DNA from: Apostichopus japonicus
Lineage: Eukaryota; Echinodermata; Holothuroidea; Aspidochirotida; Stichopodidae
Length of the DNA stretch: 64,000 nucleotides
Assembly: GCF_037975245.1 (NCBI RefSeq)
Contig: NC_092571.1
Span: forward strand, 13,759,417 to 13,823,416
Direction of reading: 5' to 3'
This document shows, piece after piece, positions 1 to 9,537 of this stretch. The position numbers and the translations under genes were made by a program. Under the pieces are notes generated by a model. That model was not told where the DNA came from. It did not search any database and worked only from the letters and a program-made list of their open reading frames with translations. Position 1 is the first letter of the stretch. Each line of letters begins with the position of its first letter.

Positions 1-84
1 ACCTCGGTTGCTAGGTGGATTTGCATCTGGTTATCGGGTGAATTCTGGTCGGAGCGTACTATGTAACCACCATGTACCCAGGGA

Positions 85-620
85 CGTAGCTAAGGCCTGA
101 TGATTGGGGGGGGGGGGGTGTAGTGGCTGAAAATCGGTTTTGAAGCCAGAAAATTCCAACTGCTGCTTTGTACCCCCCACCCTCCCGCTACTCGTCAACG
201 ATACGGTCAGTGTCAGTCAGAAAACCCAATCTTTCGCGACTGCACTTCTGTTACGAACTTGTTGCGATACATTGGTACCCACTGGCACTCATTTCAAAAA
301 CTTATTAGCCCCCCCCACCCCAACCAAAAATTTTTGTGAAATTCGGGCAATATGCTGATAGCTTTTTTGATAATTTGCAATGTGTTTTTCAGTGGTTATA
401 CTGATATTATTATTACCCAACAATTATCACCAATACGGAAGGGTAATACTACGGAAAATGATTGTATGCTATTTGCATGCGATGTAAAAACCGATACATG
501 CCTGTAGGGTATGCACATGATCATGCGTGAAAAATTTTGGTTATATTTTTCGGGCAAGTCGTTACAACCCCCCCCCCCCCCCCACAAAACGAATTGGGCT
601 CCTACGCCTATGACGGTAGT
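85..620. repeat. Interspersed repeat with poly-G/poly-C tracts
   Basis: The stretch begins near 'gacgtagcta', carries a long G run near 106-119, a C run near 311-316 and a long C run near 569-583, and closes near 'cctacgccta'. The part around 540-610 ('cgggcaagtcgttacaac' followed by C's) recurs on the opposite strand at 49.37-49.56 kb, so it belongs to a dispersed family. No credible coding sequence is seen; open frames here are short and low in complexity. Class unknown; a non-autonomous element is possible. Confidence 0.5.
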
Positions 621-859
621 TCTATTAAGCATTTTTTTGTAGTATTCAAAATCATAAGAAGTTTTGTACGGTGGAGTATAAGAATCGCGAGAAACAATTT
701 CCCAAAGTGGCAAGGAAAACGTGGTATAAAAAACAGGTTAAAGGTCAATTTTGACCGAAATTTAAAAAAAAAAATTACATGAAAAGGCCTAGATAAACTA
801 GAGTGCGACTGTCGGAAATTCCGACTGTCGCACTCCAATTTTCCAACTAGCGTCAGTTT

Positions 860-1239
860 TACCATGGCTTGGGGGTGAGACACACCCACACCCCCTCTAA
901 CGACGTCCCTGCGCGGTGAATATGGAACACGATCACATGGTTCAGCCTCTGTTGAGTCATGGTGCTCCGTAGCCTTGTCTTCAAACGCCTCAAAGCACTA
1001 AAAGATCTCTCGGCTTCCGTCGAACTAGCGGAGGAGACGAGGAGCAACCGCAAGAGAGCTTCGACTTCACCAAACATAGCCCGTACCACTGGATTCATCA
1101 ACTTGAATATTTGTCTATACCCTTCAACTGACGACGAATGGAAATGGCCTCGAAATAAAGGCAGACTAAGCTTAAGATTGTTGGAATGCTCAGGGTACCA
1201 ACTCACGAGATCTGGGTGGAATTCTCCATTCAGCAACAT
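860..1239 (-). pseudogene. hAT-family transposase C-terminal fragment
   Basis: A minus-strand frame encodes about 125 residues with the hAT dimerisation motif: a run reading SSASSTEAERSFSALRRLK, then TRLRSTMTQQRLNHV. This pattern (S-x-E-R-x-F-S followed by K-x-x-L-R-x-x-M...RL) is typical of the C-terminal dimerisation region of hAT transposases and of domesticated relatives such as ZMYM1-type proteins. The upstream half (DDE catalytic core, zinc finger) is not visible before the frame begins, and poly-G sequence follows. I read it as a truncated DNA-transposon relic rather than a host gene. The family call is firm; autonomy is excluded by the missing catalytic part. Confidence 0.75.
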
Positions 1240-1865
1240 TGAGTGATATTCGAGGATATGAATCCTAAGTGTAAGCCGTAACCAAATAGAGCCACGACAC
1301 TACTTTTTTTTCCAAATGTGTGGGGGGGGACATTTGATATTGTTTCCCCCATCCATCGAAATGTGGGGGGGGGGGGACGTGTCCCCCCGTCCCCCCCCCC
1401 CCCCTGGATTGACGCCCATGCCCCTGGCTCATTCATTATGGACGCCGACAACGTAACATGAACCATTGAATAATGAAATGATGAACTGTTAATCTCATAA
1501 TCCGTTGAAATAAAACTCCACACGTTTCTAAAAAAACTTTACTTCACTCCCACACCCACACCCAGTCAAAAATATTAAATGGTAAGCCTCACACCACCTC
1601 ACATCAGATGTTACCCTGTGATACCCATCGCCCCCCCCTCCTCCGCCCCCACCCACAAAATGGAAACGTCGCATTTGATATTCCGTTTGCCCTTAGGTAC
1701 GTCGTTCAATGTGTGATCTATCGACTCTCTCCAGCAACTCTTGTAAACTAGAAAGCATTATTCCGCGAAAAATTACTTTTTTTTTATGATTATGCTGATT
1801 AGACCAGAGTGGGACTGGTCATGAGGCAGATGACTTCACCAATAAAAATGGGCGATTGACAGTGC
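1240..1865. other. Gene-free stretch with homopolymer tracts
   Basis: This stretch holds several runs of G and C (about 1321-1328, 1365-1376, 1388-1404 and 1630-1637) and a CACCC-rich patch near 1548-1562. I recognise no gene. The G/C runs are hot spots for length change and sequencing error. Confidence 0.5.
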
Positions 1866-3230
1866 TATTTGCCCAAGCAAGGTAGTTTGCTTGCTGTGTG
1901 GAAAGGAGGGTCATGTTTTTTTCGAGCCTGCCCCTTGTCATATAAAGCATGGCGAAAGCGCGAGGTGCAGCAGGCAACGGGACCTGTTCTGCTTCAATTT
2001 ACAAAGGTGGGGGACCAGGTGACCCCTGCGTGTTTGGTGCCGGTGCCGGTGGGTCCCATGCTGTTACTCGCCCTTCCACAGCCCTTGTGGAAATTCCTGT
2101 TGTCACTTACCCCTTCCCAAAAATTGCGGATCCCCATATGGAATGGATTGGTTTGATGAGGTCGGGAGGCTAGCCTGAAGGTCGGCATGAAATAAGGAAA
2201 CGAACCCACGTGAAACGATTGGAGTCATCGTCATAGTCAAATGTTAAATGTTTCAATATTGTAAGTGTATTGATGTCGACTACGTTTGCCTTCAGTAAAT
2301 TCGCATAACTGAAGAGAATGCCGATTATGTACCTACAGTTGGGGTGGTGGCCTTCATGCTTCCTTTGGTACGGTATCATTCTGTGGTGCGGTCGTCCTAA
2401 TTTCTCCACGTCTGAGTGGCCGTGCAATCAGGATTAAGACCGATCACGAAGGTCGCTTGGTATCCGTACTGTTAAAATACCCACAGGGAAACATTACCTT
2501 ATGTACCGTTTACCCGCCTTATCAATCTTCTTAAGGGGAAGACTTTGTGAGCCTCTGCCATCCATTTACCTAGCAGTGCACATTGTGCCGTGGCTTAATT
2601 ACTCGCAATTTTAAAGTTTGCTTACCTTTCATTGTCAGTTGGATAGTTTCATATCGTATCGTCGTTTGGTAGGTGTTTTGAGGTGTCTTAACCTTAGAGG
2701 TCATAAATTATCTTGGATAAGACTAAATGGGTCTGATGCTTACAGGGGTTTCTAATTGCGATATTATAAGTTGCCCGTATTCCGATAATGATGCTGTGGT
2801 AGCTAAGTTTATTCCCTGTGGGAAGGGGATTTTGAAAAGTTAATTGTCATATCTTAGGGGAAAGACAGTTTCTCCATGGATTATAATACAGGTACATTGA
2901 AGTACCTTGAAGCAGAAGTACCTTATAATAGTACCTTATAATACAGAAGTACCTTATAATACAGGTACATTGAAGTACCTTGAAGCAGACCTTCATGTCT
3001 TTAGCAGGCTGGTGGGAGGATGTTAAGTTTCGCATCATTCGATATGTTGTAGAGTACTGTGTAGCCAAAGCTCGTCGTCGAAGAGAAGATCTTTGAAACC
3101 TCTGCGCAAGTGTCAAAACTTGGGGTTCCCTCCACTGATGACGCTATATAAACGAAATACATTAATGCTAAAAGCCATGGAGCTCACATGAAAATGCGTG
3201 GAAGCGGAGGATCAACTATCATTTAGCTTT
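1866..3230 (+). pseudogene. Tx1/L1-like LINE relic: ORF1 zinc knuckle to endonuclease end
   Basis: Broken frames on the plus strand follow LINE order. Near 1870-1950 is a damaged CCHC zinc-knuckle segment (a CLLCGKEGHVF-like stretch); the same segment is better preserved at 53.15 kb (VCLQCGMEGYVFRACPSSY). Around 2700-2830 one frame gives an endonuclease-type ending with SDNDAVVAKF, where active LINE endonucleases usually have SDHxxV. Around 3000-3110 comes a post-endonuclease stretch beginning WWEDVKFRI and ending AKARRRREDL. Frameshifts and stops are frequent. The element resumes after an inserted SINE at about 3840 with the start of reverse transcriptase. Family known: Tx1/L1-type LINEs. 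Inferred: this is one old copy, interrupted twice. Confidence 0.65.
2887..2992 (+). repeat. Local tandem duplication inside the LINE relic
   Basis: Two copies of a 28-bp unit that starts 'acaggtacattgaagtacc' flank several 'gtaccttataat' units. The block interrupts the LINE frame between its endonuclease and the WWEDVKFRI stretch, so it arose after the element was inserted. Confidence 0.7.
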
Positions 3231-3815
3231 TACCGAACAGCCTTTTGGCTAAGATCATGTGTAGTATATGTGCTTTTTACGTGACCCGTCATACGGGATA
3301 CAAAACGTCACGGCCAAACGGCACTACCAAACCATCCCATTCCTACAAACGAACCTCAGGTCAAGCGAGCCAAAAAAAGTACATACGCTCACCGACCTGC
3401 AGAGACAAAACGCCCAACCCCCCACTGAAATATTAAAAAAAACTACAAAAGGACGACCAGCACGCAGCAAAACAAAACACCCTTCCCCAGCACACCACCG
3501 TCCAAAACAGGGCAGCCCTAGATAAACGGCGAAAATCGCCTTCAACCTGAAGGCGAATGTCAGACTTCACCGCCTCCAGGACTGCCTGCCAACTGGCAAA
3601 TTTCCCCCTAAAAACAACATCACATCTATTCCTCCAAATAAGTGTAGTATATGTTCCCTTTCGAGGGGAATGATGATGCCCACCCGACGACGATCACATT
3701 GTCTCGATGCAAGGAGACTGGGGTTGAGAGCGGAGTAGTCGTTCGTTAGTTTGTTTTTCGTGCCCAGGTTCTTTCCCGGGCGACTTTGTCTTAAAAATTA
3801 TCTATTGACAAACGT
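3231..3815 (+). mobile_element. U2-headed SINE copy, split by a LINE fragment
   Basis: The left part (about 3240-3271) reads 'ccttttggctaagatcatg' and 'gtgtagtatatgt', matching the 5' domain of U2 snRNA including the branch-site recognition GTAGTA. The extreme 5' end (atcgcttctcgg) is missing here. The right part (3642 to about 3815) continues with the family body: 'gatgcaagg', 'ggttgagagcgg', the hairpin 'cccaggttctttcccggg', and a degraded tail 'cttaaaaattat'. A LINE 3' fragment sits between the two parts and duplicates 13 bp of the SINE. The SINE itself interrupts an older LINE. Confidence 0.8.
3272..3641 (-). mobile_element. 5'-truncated LINE 3' fragment inserted in the U2-headed SINE
   Basis: On the minus strand this is the last ~370 bp of the resident Tx1/L1-like LINE, the same sequence as about 44,140-44,509: the end of ORF2, the 3' UTR, a small GC hairpin and the terminus 'acgtaaaaagca'. 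It is bounded by 'gtgtagtatatgt' at 3259-3271 and again at 3642-3654, a 13-bp target-site duplication that lies in the U2-like head. Truncation at the 5' end with an intact 3' end is the usual result of target-primed reverse transcription. Confidence 0.85.
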
Positions 3816-3839
3816 GTTCCGCTGTCGGTAATACAAATA

Positions 3840-4254
3840 GGAATACCTTTTGTGATCCGGTAAGCATTATCTCCGTATACAGAGATTTTTTAAAATAACC
3901 TCTTTTCACGAGATAATGTCAATGGTCAATTGGGTGCTAACTTTACTACAGCCGAACTTGAATTGCGTTGTCAAAAATGAAGAATGGCAAACCTCCCGGA
4001 TTGGATGGGCAACCTGGAGAATTTTACAGAACGTTTTGGTCGATCATCGGATCGAACATTTAGACCGTCTTTGCCAGCGCCTTCGAAATCCGAGTTCTCG
4101 AGTACTTCAGCCTCTGCTGGTCGGAGGGCGTACTTACTTTTTTAGGGGGGGGGGGGCTCGCTTGACTTGAGGTTTCTTTTTCTGGTTGGGCTGGTTTGGT
4201 AGTGCCGTTTGGCGTGTCGTTTATATTCCCGCAGGGCGGGTCACGTAAAAAGTA
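3840..4254 (+). pseudogene. LINE relic: start of reverse transcriptase joined to 3' end
   Basis: Around 3950-4090, shifting frames encode a KNGKPPGLDGQP-like motif followed by EFYRTFW, which is the conserved N-terminal reverse-transcriptase block of L1-type LINEs. After a G run near 4146-4155 the sequence jumps to a LINE 3' end with the hairpin 'cccgcagggcggg' and the terminus 'tcacgtaaaaagta'. The bulk of ORF2 is therefore deleted. It probably completes the relic that starts at 1866, with the U2-headed SINE inserted between the parts. Confidence 0.6.
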
Positions 4255-4931
4255 CTCGAGTTCTTACTCCAAATCATCGTACTTGGATTTCTATTTTATA
4301 CACCACAAGTTTAAGTTCTAATATTATCAAGCGAGCCAAAAAGTCAAAAACAACATTAAAAAACCCACAAAAGGACGACCAGCACACAGCGAAACTGTTA
4401 GATGTGCTGCAATGATAGTGCTTAAGATGACAGTGCCATGGATTTGGTTTCAAGCTTTTTGGAATATAAACATCCTACACAAATACTGACATTAAAAAAA
4501 ATGTTTTAATATACAGCTCACTTTAAGTCAATATTTGTGACAGAAGCACCAAATTTAGCCAATATTAAGATAAAACGTTACATATCTTCGATCCATTGGC
4601 ACAAATACACAGCCAATAATGGACAGCGAAAGTTTACTTTATGATGTTTTTATATTATTTCTTTACCTATATTTTAATTATTTTGGGAGTAGTAGATCCC
4701 TTTAAAGCTGTGGTGAATCTAATTCGCGTGGAACCATCTGTTAGGTTACCACGTTTTACATTTATGTATTTTAAAAGGTTATCAAGAGTATCTTCTATAT
4801 AGGCTCTTATTTTACTTCCAGCTGTGAATTCCGGGATGCCTTCTTTCATTACAATGTTAGCGTACGCAATGACATCATACTGACAAATAATGCCCTAGAT
4901 CATTCAAGTACAAATATGAGTAGCGACTTAC
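4255..4931. other. Unit-start intergenic DNA, copy 1
   Basis: From about 4400 the sequence is similar to 55.33-55.83 kb (both carry 'aaactgttagatgtgctgca' and 'gatgacagtgccatggatt'), so this is the left edge of a repeating unit. A 60-codon minus-strand frame (4667-4849) is not kept open in the 55.5-55.8 kb copy, so I do not call it a gene. Confidence 0.5.
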
Positions 4932-5420
4932 CTTGATCGGTTCTAGAGATGCTAAATTCACACCTGTCATCGTACTGTGATATAGTTTGGGACTCCAACG
5001 ATTCCTGAGTAGCGATGCATCCAATCGTTGAGTTCTGATCACAAGAAGTAATGTAGACTGAAAGCTCTTTAGTTCCGTTATTATCTGTGTAATATTTCTG
5101 ATAATCACAGCCCTCGGGTTTGATTACTTCCAGATTTATCGGTGATTACCCGTCTGTTATTGAACAAGATAGGACGACGTGGTATGATGCAGATGGAGAT
5201 GAGGAGGGGCCTTCACAAATAAGAGGTGTAGGAGGCTGCTAGACTGTAAAGAATTGATATATGTTCATGTAATCAGTGTGAAGAGTATACGGGATTTATC
5301 ATCAGTCAATGATAGACGATAAAGTACAAACCTCGTCTCGTTGAAGGTTGAAGATGAAGTAAGTGCAATCAGCATTTGTAACTCAAGGAAAGTACCACGA
5401 GTCATCTTCCTAAATATATA
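4932..5420 (-). pseudogene. Ig C-like domain relic of a type 1 receptor, copy 1
   Basis: On the minus strand this matches the second domain of the type 1 cassettes: a GCDYQKYYTDNNGTKELSV segment, then SCDQNS and GCIATQE, ending at a splice donor (aag|gtaag) at 4930-4931. It is dead. The codon that is TAT in the 56.2-kb copy has become TAA, and the TAC of the VYQPP motif has become TAG. Upstream, V-domain sequence continues to about 5420 only as eroded fragments. Equivalent relics are at 27.2 kb (frameshifted) and 56.0 kb (C domain intact). It marks the end of the unit in the direction of transcription. Confidence 0.8.
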
Positions 5421-6396
5421 TTCAACATTAACTTGAGTAAATATTTATTGACGTAGCAGCGAACATTTCCTTCTTTACTTTTATATAGTAAAATACACGG
5501 ACTTATTGTAAAGAATGAAAGAAAACTGCCGACGCTCTAACATGCAATATGAGACTTAAAATGACTCAGTGAGCATTCCTGAATCAGCTACGAATAATTG
5601 ACGAATGCTTCCACATTGTGACGTTACATTGTAGACATGCACATACACCTCGTCAAATGCATGACTAAGTTTAATACACTTTCATCTTAAACATTAAGCA
5701 AAAAGTATCCGGAAAAACCCTTCGAATCACTCCTATACACTCTATATAGAATTCCTGTTTACATATGAAATCAATATAATATTTATCGACTTTTTGAGAT
5801 GCCACACAACGAGATTGGAAACACAGATGCTATATTTATTAATTTTGCACAGACTGAGAGCGTATTACTGTACTTAAATAATTATCTTGTTAGGATTTCA
5901 CTGTTTATTCGAATACCGGATCTGATAATTGATTCAGTGTGGGATAAAAACATTGAAATACGACGTTGTTGTAAGGCATGACAAGATTGGTGTTAGAATA
6001 CATTACAATGTACAGACTGATAGTTACATCAAACCTCCTTGCTGTACTTGTATTGTAGACATGTTCATTGATGGCTATTACCATCGGTAAAAGTACATTC
6101 AAAATTGTAATTTGATCAAGGCGGTTCATCATTCATTTATATGATAAAGTTCTCCAGGACCAGCGCGCCACTTTAAAGTAGATCTGCTATGTAGGACTTT
6201 GTCTTGTCAACAATTAACCAAGTTAATTCAGTTTTAAACTAGAAACACTAGTAACCCTACAAAAAATGCATGAAAGTGTCACTCCAAGAAGGTGATACAA
6301 TTATCATATGTCACTAGTGTTACTAGTGTTATATTATTATATTAGATCAAAGAGCGGATGTCATCGGGCCGTGATTATAATCGCGATGAGACTGTA

Positions 6397-6399
<3 letters not shown>
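5421..6399. other. Duplicated intergenic DNA
   Basis: Sequence from 5500 to 6380 is repeated with indels at 56.5-57.4 kb; shared blocks include 'gagatgccac', 'gataaaaacattgaaatacg'-like text and 'gtcatcgggccgtgattata'. A shorter version is at 27.56-27.75 kb. No coding frame is conserved between the copies. Confidence 0.55.
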
Positions 6400-6433
<34 letters not shown>

Positions 6434-6451
6434 TGTATATATATATATATA

Positions 6452-6524
<73 letters not shown>

Positions 6525-6545
6525 ATATATACATATATATATGTA
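6400..6545. repeat. Long (TA)n microsatellite with TG interruptions
   Basis: Nearly pure TA dinucleotides interrupted by short TG runs. The 57.4-kb copy of the same region has only 'tatattcatatatatgata', so the expansion is specific to this unit. The open frames that run through it (Y-I-Y-I) are artefacts of the repeat. Confidence 0.95.
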
Positions 6546-6923
6546 TGGCACAGTATGGCAAATTAGACCATACTGTGAACTTTATGGACTGCTTTTCTGC
6601 AAGTTACGTTTTTTCTTCGTTAAAAGTGATAGCGTCTGTCAAGACTTTAAAACTTACCAGCCCTACCGATGGAGAAATTATTCAATACATCATATTAAAA
6701 TTATCACTTTTCCACGAAATATAACTGATGAGTAGCAAATGTATTTATTTTTTTATTTTCTTAATGATAAATAAATATCGTCTCACAAAGGAGATCGGCA
6801 GAGTACTAAGCGTTTTATGACTGCTAACTGTATTCTTTTGGTCCGTTCGGTTACAACATTTTACTGGGCTAATATTTCCCATTTCATCCCCAGCCCACTC
6901 CTCCCTGTTCATATAAAGCATGT
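6546..6923. other. Duplicated intergenic DNA downstream of the type 3 gene
   Basis: Recognisable copies are at 27.75-28.04 kb and 57.44-57.94 kb. The block 'ctgggctaatatttcc' followed by 'tccctgttcatataaagcatg' is shared by the first and third units. No gene is seen. On the minus strand it would lie in the intron or 3' flank of the type 3 gene. Confidence 0.5.
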
Positions 6924-7018
6924 TTATGTCACTAAAACCGTGAACGAGATATAAATGAAGGAAAACACCGTTGACCTAGAAAAGCTGGAAGTTGATATCA
7001 AATAATACAGTGTCCTAC

Positions 7019-7814
7019 CTGGATATGTCTTAGGAACTTCCCAAGAACAGCTATCAGAGAAACCTGTGATGGACATGAAGTCTAAGTTTCCCTGGGTGGC
7101 AAAACAGCCGACTGTTGAATTACCACTACACGAGGTAATATAAATCTTTAACACATTATCTTTACCTTCACGGGAATAATGCTTCTTAAAACTACAGTTA
7201 TTTGGTTCAATAAAGTGCAAGTCTACAACTGGATATGCGTCTGGAATGGAACATGCCAGTTCAAATTTAAAGTCATTATTTGGATGTAAAGTAAGATTTT
7301 TCCTTTCACAGAGGAGGGATAAAGGAGGATGATAAATGGTGAACAGACGGTAAGTATGTCGAACGAGAAGTACGTTATAGATATCATCGAACAATGACAC
7401 ATGATAGGTTCCAGCATCTTCTGGTTGGAGGTTTAGGATTGAAAAACCAAAATCATAAAAGTACGATGGATAATCTCGGTGTGAGTATTCTACTTGAAAT
7501 AAATAACGATTGACTGTATGATTATCATCCGACCAGAACAGCCCAGTGTGAGCAAAGGTACGGGTAGATGTATCTCCGGTGTGGGCCATCTCAGTGAAGT
7601 TCAACTCTACTCGAAGTACATATATATATTTATCATATTTATATGAATAGGAAATATCTGGAAAGGCAAAGTCACATCCTACAACCGAATAGCAGTCTGT
7701 CGATTTCCTAGCTGGTCCATCTTGACAATTAAAATCACAATCGGTACACTCGGAAAATGACGTTAACAGGAATACAACAAAGAAGAAAACAGAATTATGT
7801 AAAATCTCCATCAT
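7019..7814 (-). CDS. Type 3 Ig-like receptor, first exon (signal peptide, V-like and C-like domains)
   Basis: The exon encodes about 265 residues and ends in phase 1 at a donor reading cag|gtagg. Residues 1-23 form a hydrophobic signal peptide. The mature N-terminus has a cysteine cluster (C-D-F-N-C-Q-D-G, then D-C-Y and V-G-C-D-F). A V-like domain follows and ends with the F-strand hallmark ILNLQPEDAGTYHVSL, but the usual Y-x-C cysteine is replaced (Y-H-V). There is then a linker (TIYHPPLSLLC) and a second Ig-like domain with cysteines at ACSIP and VGCFAT. Several N-x-S/T sites fit a glycosylated surface or secreted protein. Without splicing, the frame runs on to a stop at 6924 with a hydrophobic tail, which could be an alternative anchored form. 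The ligand is unknown; an immune or allorecognition role is inference only. Confidence 0.78.
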
Positions 7815-7938
7815 TAAAGACTTCTTATCTTTACAACGTTTACGCTGTACGTTATAACTACCTTTGATTAGCTCTGCAGTTTCCTTTCGATAGAAACCAA
7901 TAGTAGACAGTAGATATTCTAGAAGAGATTAAGGTTCG

Positions 7939-7948
7939 TGCGCATGCT
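7939..7948. promoter_or_regulatory. TGCGCATGC palindrome upstream of type 3
   Basis: TGCGCATGCT lies 125 bp upstream of the ATG at 7814. The same core occurs at a similar distance before the other cassettes. It resembles the NRF-1 core (GCGCATGCGC). Function is inferred from recurrence and position only. Confidence 0.4.
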
Positions 7949-8601
7949 CGGAAGCGCTCAAAACATGTAATATCACTATAGCCACGCGTCTAAGATCGCC
8001 GATACTAAAAAGTGAAATAAATATCTTTAAAAGTCTTTTTCAATGAATTTATTTTGCAACGTATTCGACTGAGGCTCTTTCGTTAACCTGAAGGTTGCAT
8101 GATGTGAAGTGGTTGGTAGTTGTAGTTACTATGAAAGATTGAAACAAGGATGGCATCTTACTTACAAATATTTGACACAATTTCTTGAACATCCGGGTTC
8201 TTTTCATACATGACAGCAGTTATTTCCATGATAATTGACTTTTACACTGACGTGTAATTGTACAATCATTACGATATTATCAATTTCCATCAGCTCAAGA
8301 AACACTTCTATAAAAATGATGGTGTTTTACTCTGTTAAAGTTTGTAATGTCTACTACAAATGGCGAGAATATGAGTTAGGGGTGGGTGATACGATGCAAG
8401 AACAGAACGGTGAGCATAGTTAGCAGTAAAAGCACGTGTTTGGGAATAGGAGCGAACAATGTAATTCAACTAATCTTAATTGTTTTTTCAAAGCATTGTT
8501 AGTTTCCATCAACTCGATTACCCGTTTCTCACAGTCTTGTGATAGACTGTTAACACATATATTGGGGTCTTTGGAATTATGCTCGAGATTGCTCGTCTAT
8601 A

Positions 8602-8848
8602 TACATCGGCGAAACGGGGTGTATTATTGGAACGAGAATAAAAGAACATATACGTATGACTAAACAGACCATATACACTCATTTACAAACTCACAATATA
8701 AATCCGAAATCTGGAGAAAACATCAATTTGGCAAATCCTACATCGCAACTAATCCAATACCAGTAAAAGAAAAATAATCGAAGCCCTTACCATTAAAGCC
8801 AGTAATAACTTATTGAATGGCTCTGCTGGACGTCAATTGGATATTTAA
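8602..8848 (+). pseudogene. GIY-YIG endonuclease relic of a Penelope-like element
   Basis: The plus strand encodes YIGETGCIIGTRIKEHIR, the start of a GIY-YIG nuclease domain (YIG motif followed by the R-x-x-E-H helix). After two frame changes it encodes IEALTIKASNNLLNG followed by a stop at 8848. The EAL-I...N-LN pattern is the usual C-terminus of the endonuclease domain in Penelope-like retroelements. No reverse transcriptase is recognisable upstream (8.0-8.5 kb), so this is a 5'-truncated, frameshifted relic. A host GIY-YIG gene is unlikely because the frame is broken. Confidence 0.65.
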
Positions 8849-8984
8849 GCTTTTCGTCTCTTACCGGTCCGTCTGTACGCTCCGAATACAGTTTGTTCGC
8901 TGGTGCGTTTCAGCTCAGGGGAATTGGTTGTACAGTTTTTACTAATATACACGGAGTCGGTAGTTTGCATATAATTCCTTGCTA

Positions 8985-9053
8985 TTATGTTATATATATA
9001 TATGTTATATATATTATGTTATATATATATATATATATATATATATAACATAA
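8985..9053. repeat. (TA)n tract with palindromic ends
   Basis: 'gctattatgttatatatata' on the left is mirrored by 'tatataacataatatgttat' on the right, so the tract can fold into a long AT hairpin. The matching places near 30.02 and 60.36 kb lack this expansion. Confidence 0.85.
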
Positions 9054-9194
9054 TATGTTATAGCATATTATGTTCTAATGTAGCTTATATCCGTCACACT
9101 GCGTGCGGTTTTCCGTTCCTTAAAATTACATGTGAAGACTATGAATCAACACAGCAAGGCTTCACTTTATTGCTGTACTAAAGTACTCGTGTGT

Positions 9195-9320
9195 TTGTAC
9201 GTTAATGGAGCTTAAGGTCAGGAAAAAGAAGTCCCTTGACCACACCGACCAGCCCACTGACTTCGGAGCAACGCGTGCAAGGAAACACTTTGAAAAGCTA
9301 AAAGTCATATTGGGTTAACA
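9195..9320. other. Block conserved in all three units upstream of the type 1 donor's downstream side
   Basis: A ~100-bp block containing 'cagcccactgacttcggagc' is kept at about 30,230-30,325 and 60,540-60,640, closer than its flanks. On the minus strand, with an acceptor at 'ccgaag|tc', a phase-1 exon would read VSGLVG followed by variable residues. It could be a further exon of the type 1 gene or a conserved intronic element. Evidence is weak: no good downstream donor is obvious. Confidence 0.25.
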
Positions 9321-9537
9321 TTGTGTACTTTAACATTAACAGGGAACTAGCAGTTAGAAAGGTACATTGCTTGTGTCGGTGCGATTTAGTATTTGGAAAT
9401 TGTTCTTAGTCTGAAAATTTTTCTAAGGGGTTGGGGTATATTTATGTTAGGCGATGACTTTAAGAATGGTGAATAGACAATTTTCTCTTTCAAGCATTTG
9501 TGTACACGATTAATAAAATAAATGACAAAAGACTCAC

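Noticed and set aside
6358-6735. Open frames of 60-125 codons through the TA/TG repeat
   Set aside because: They encode Y-I-Y-I runs produced by the dinucleotide repeat and are open on both strands; no conserved sequence in the other units.
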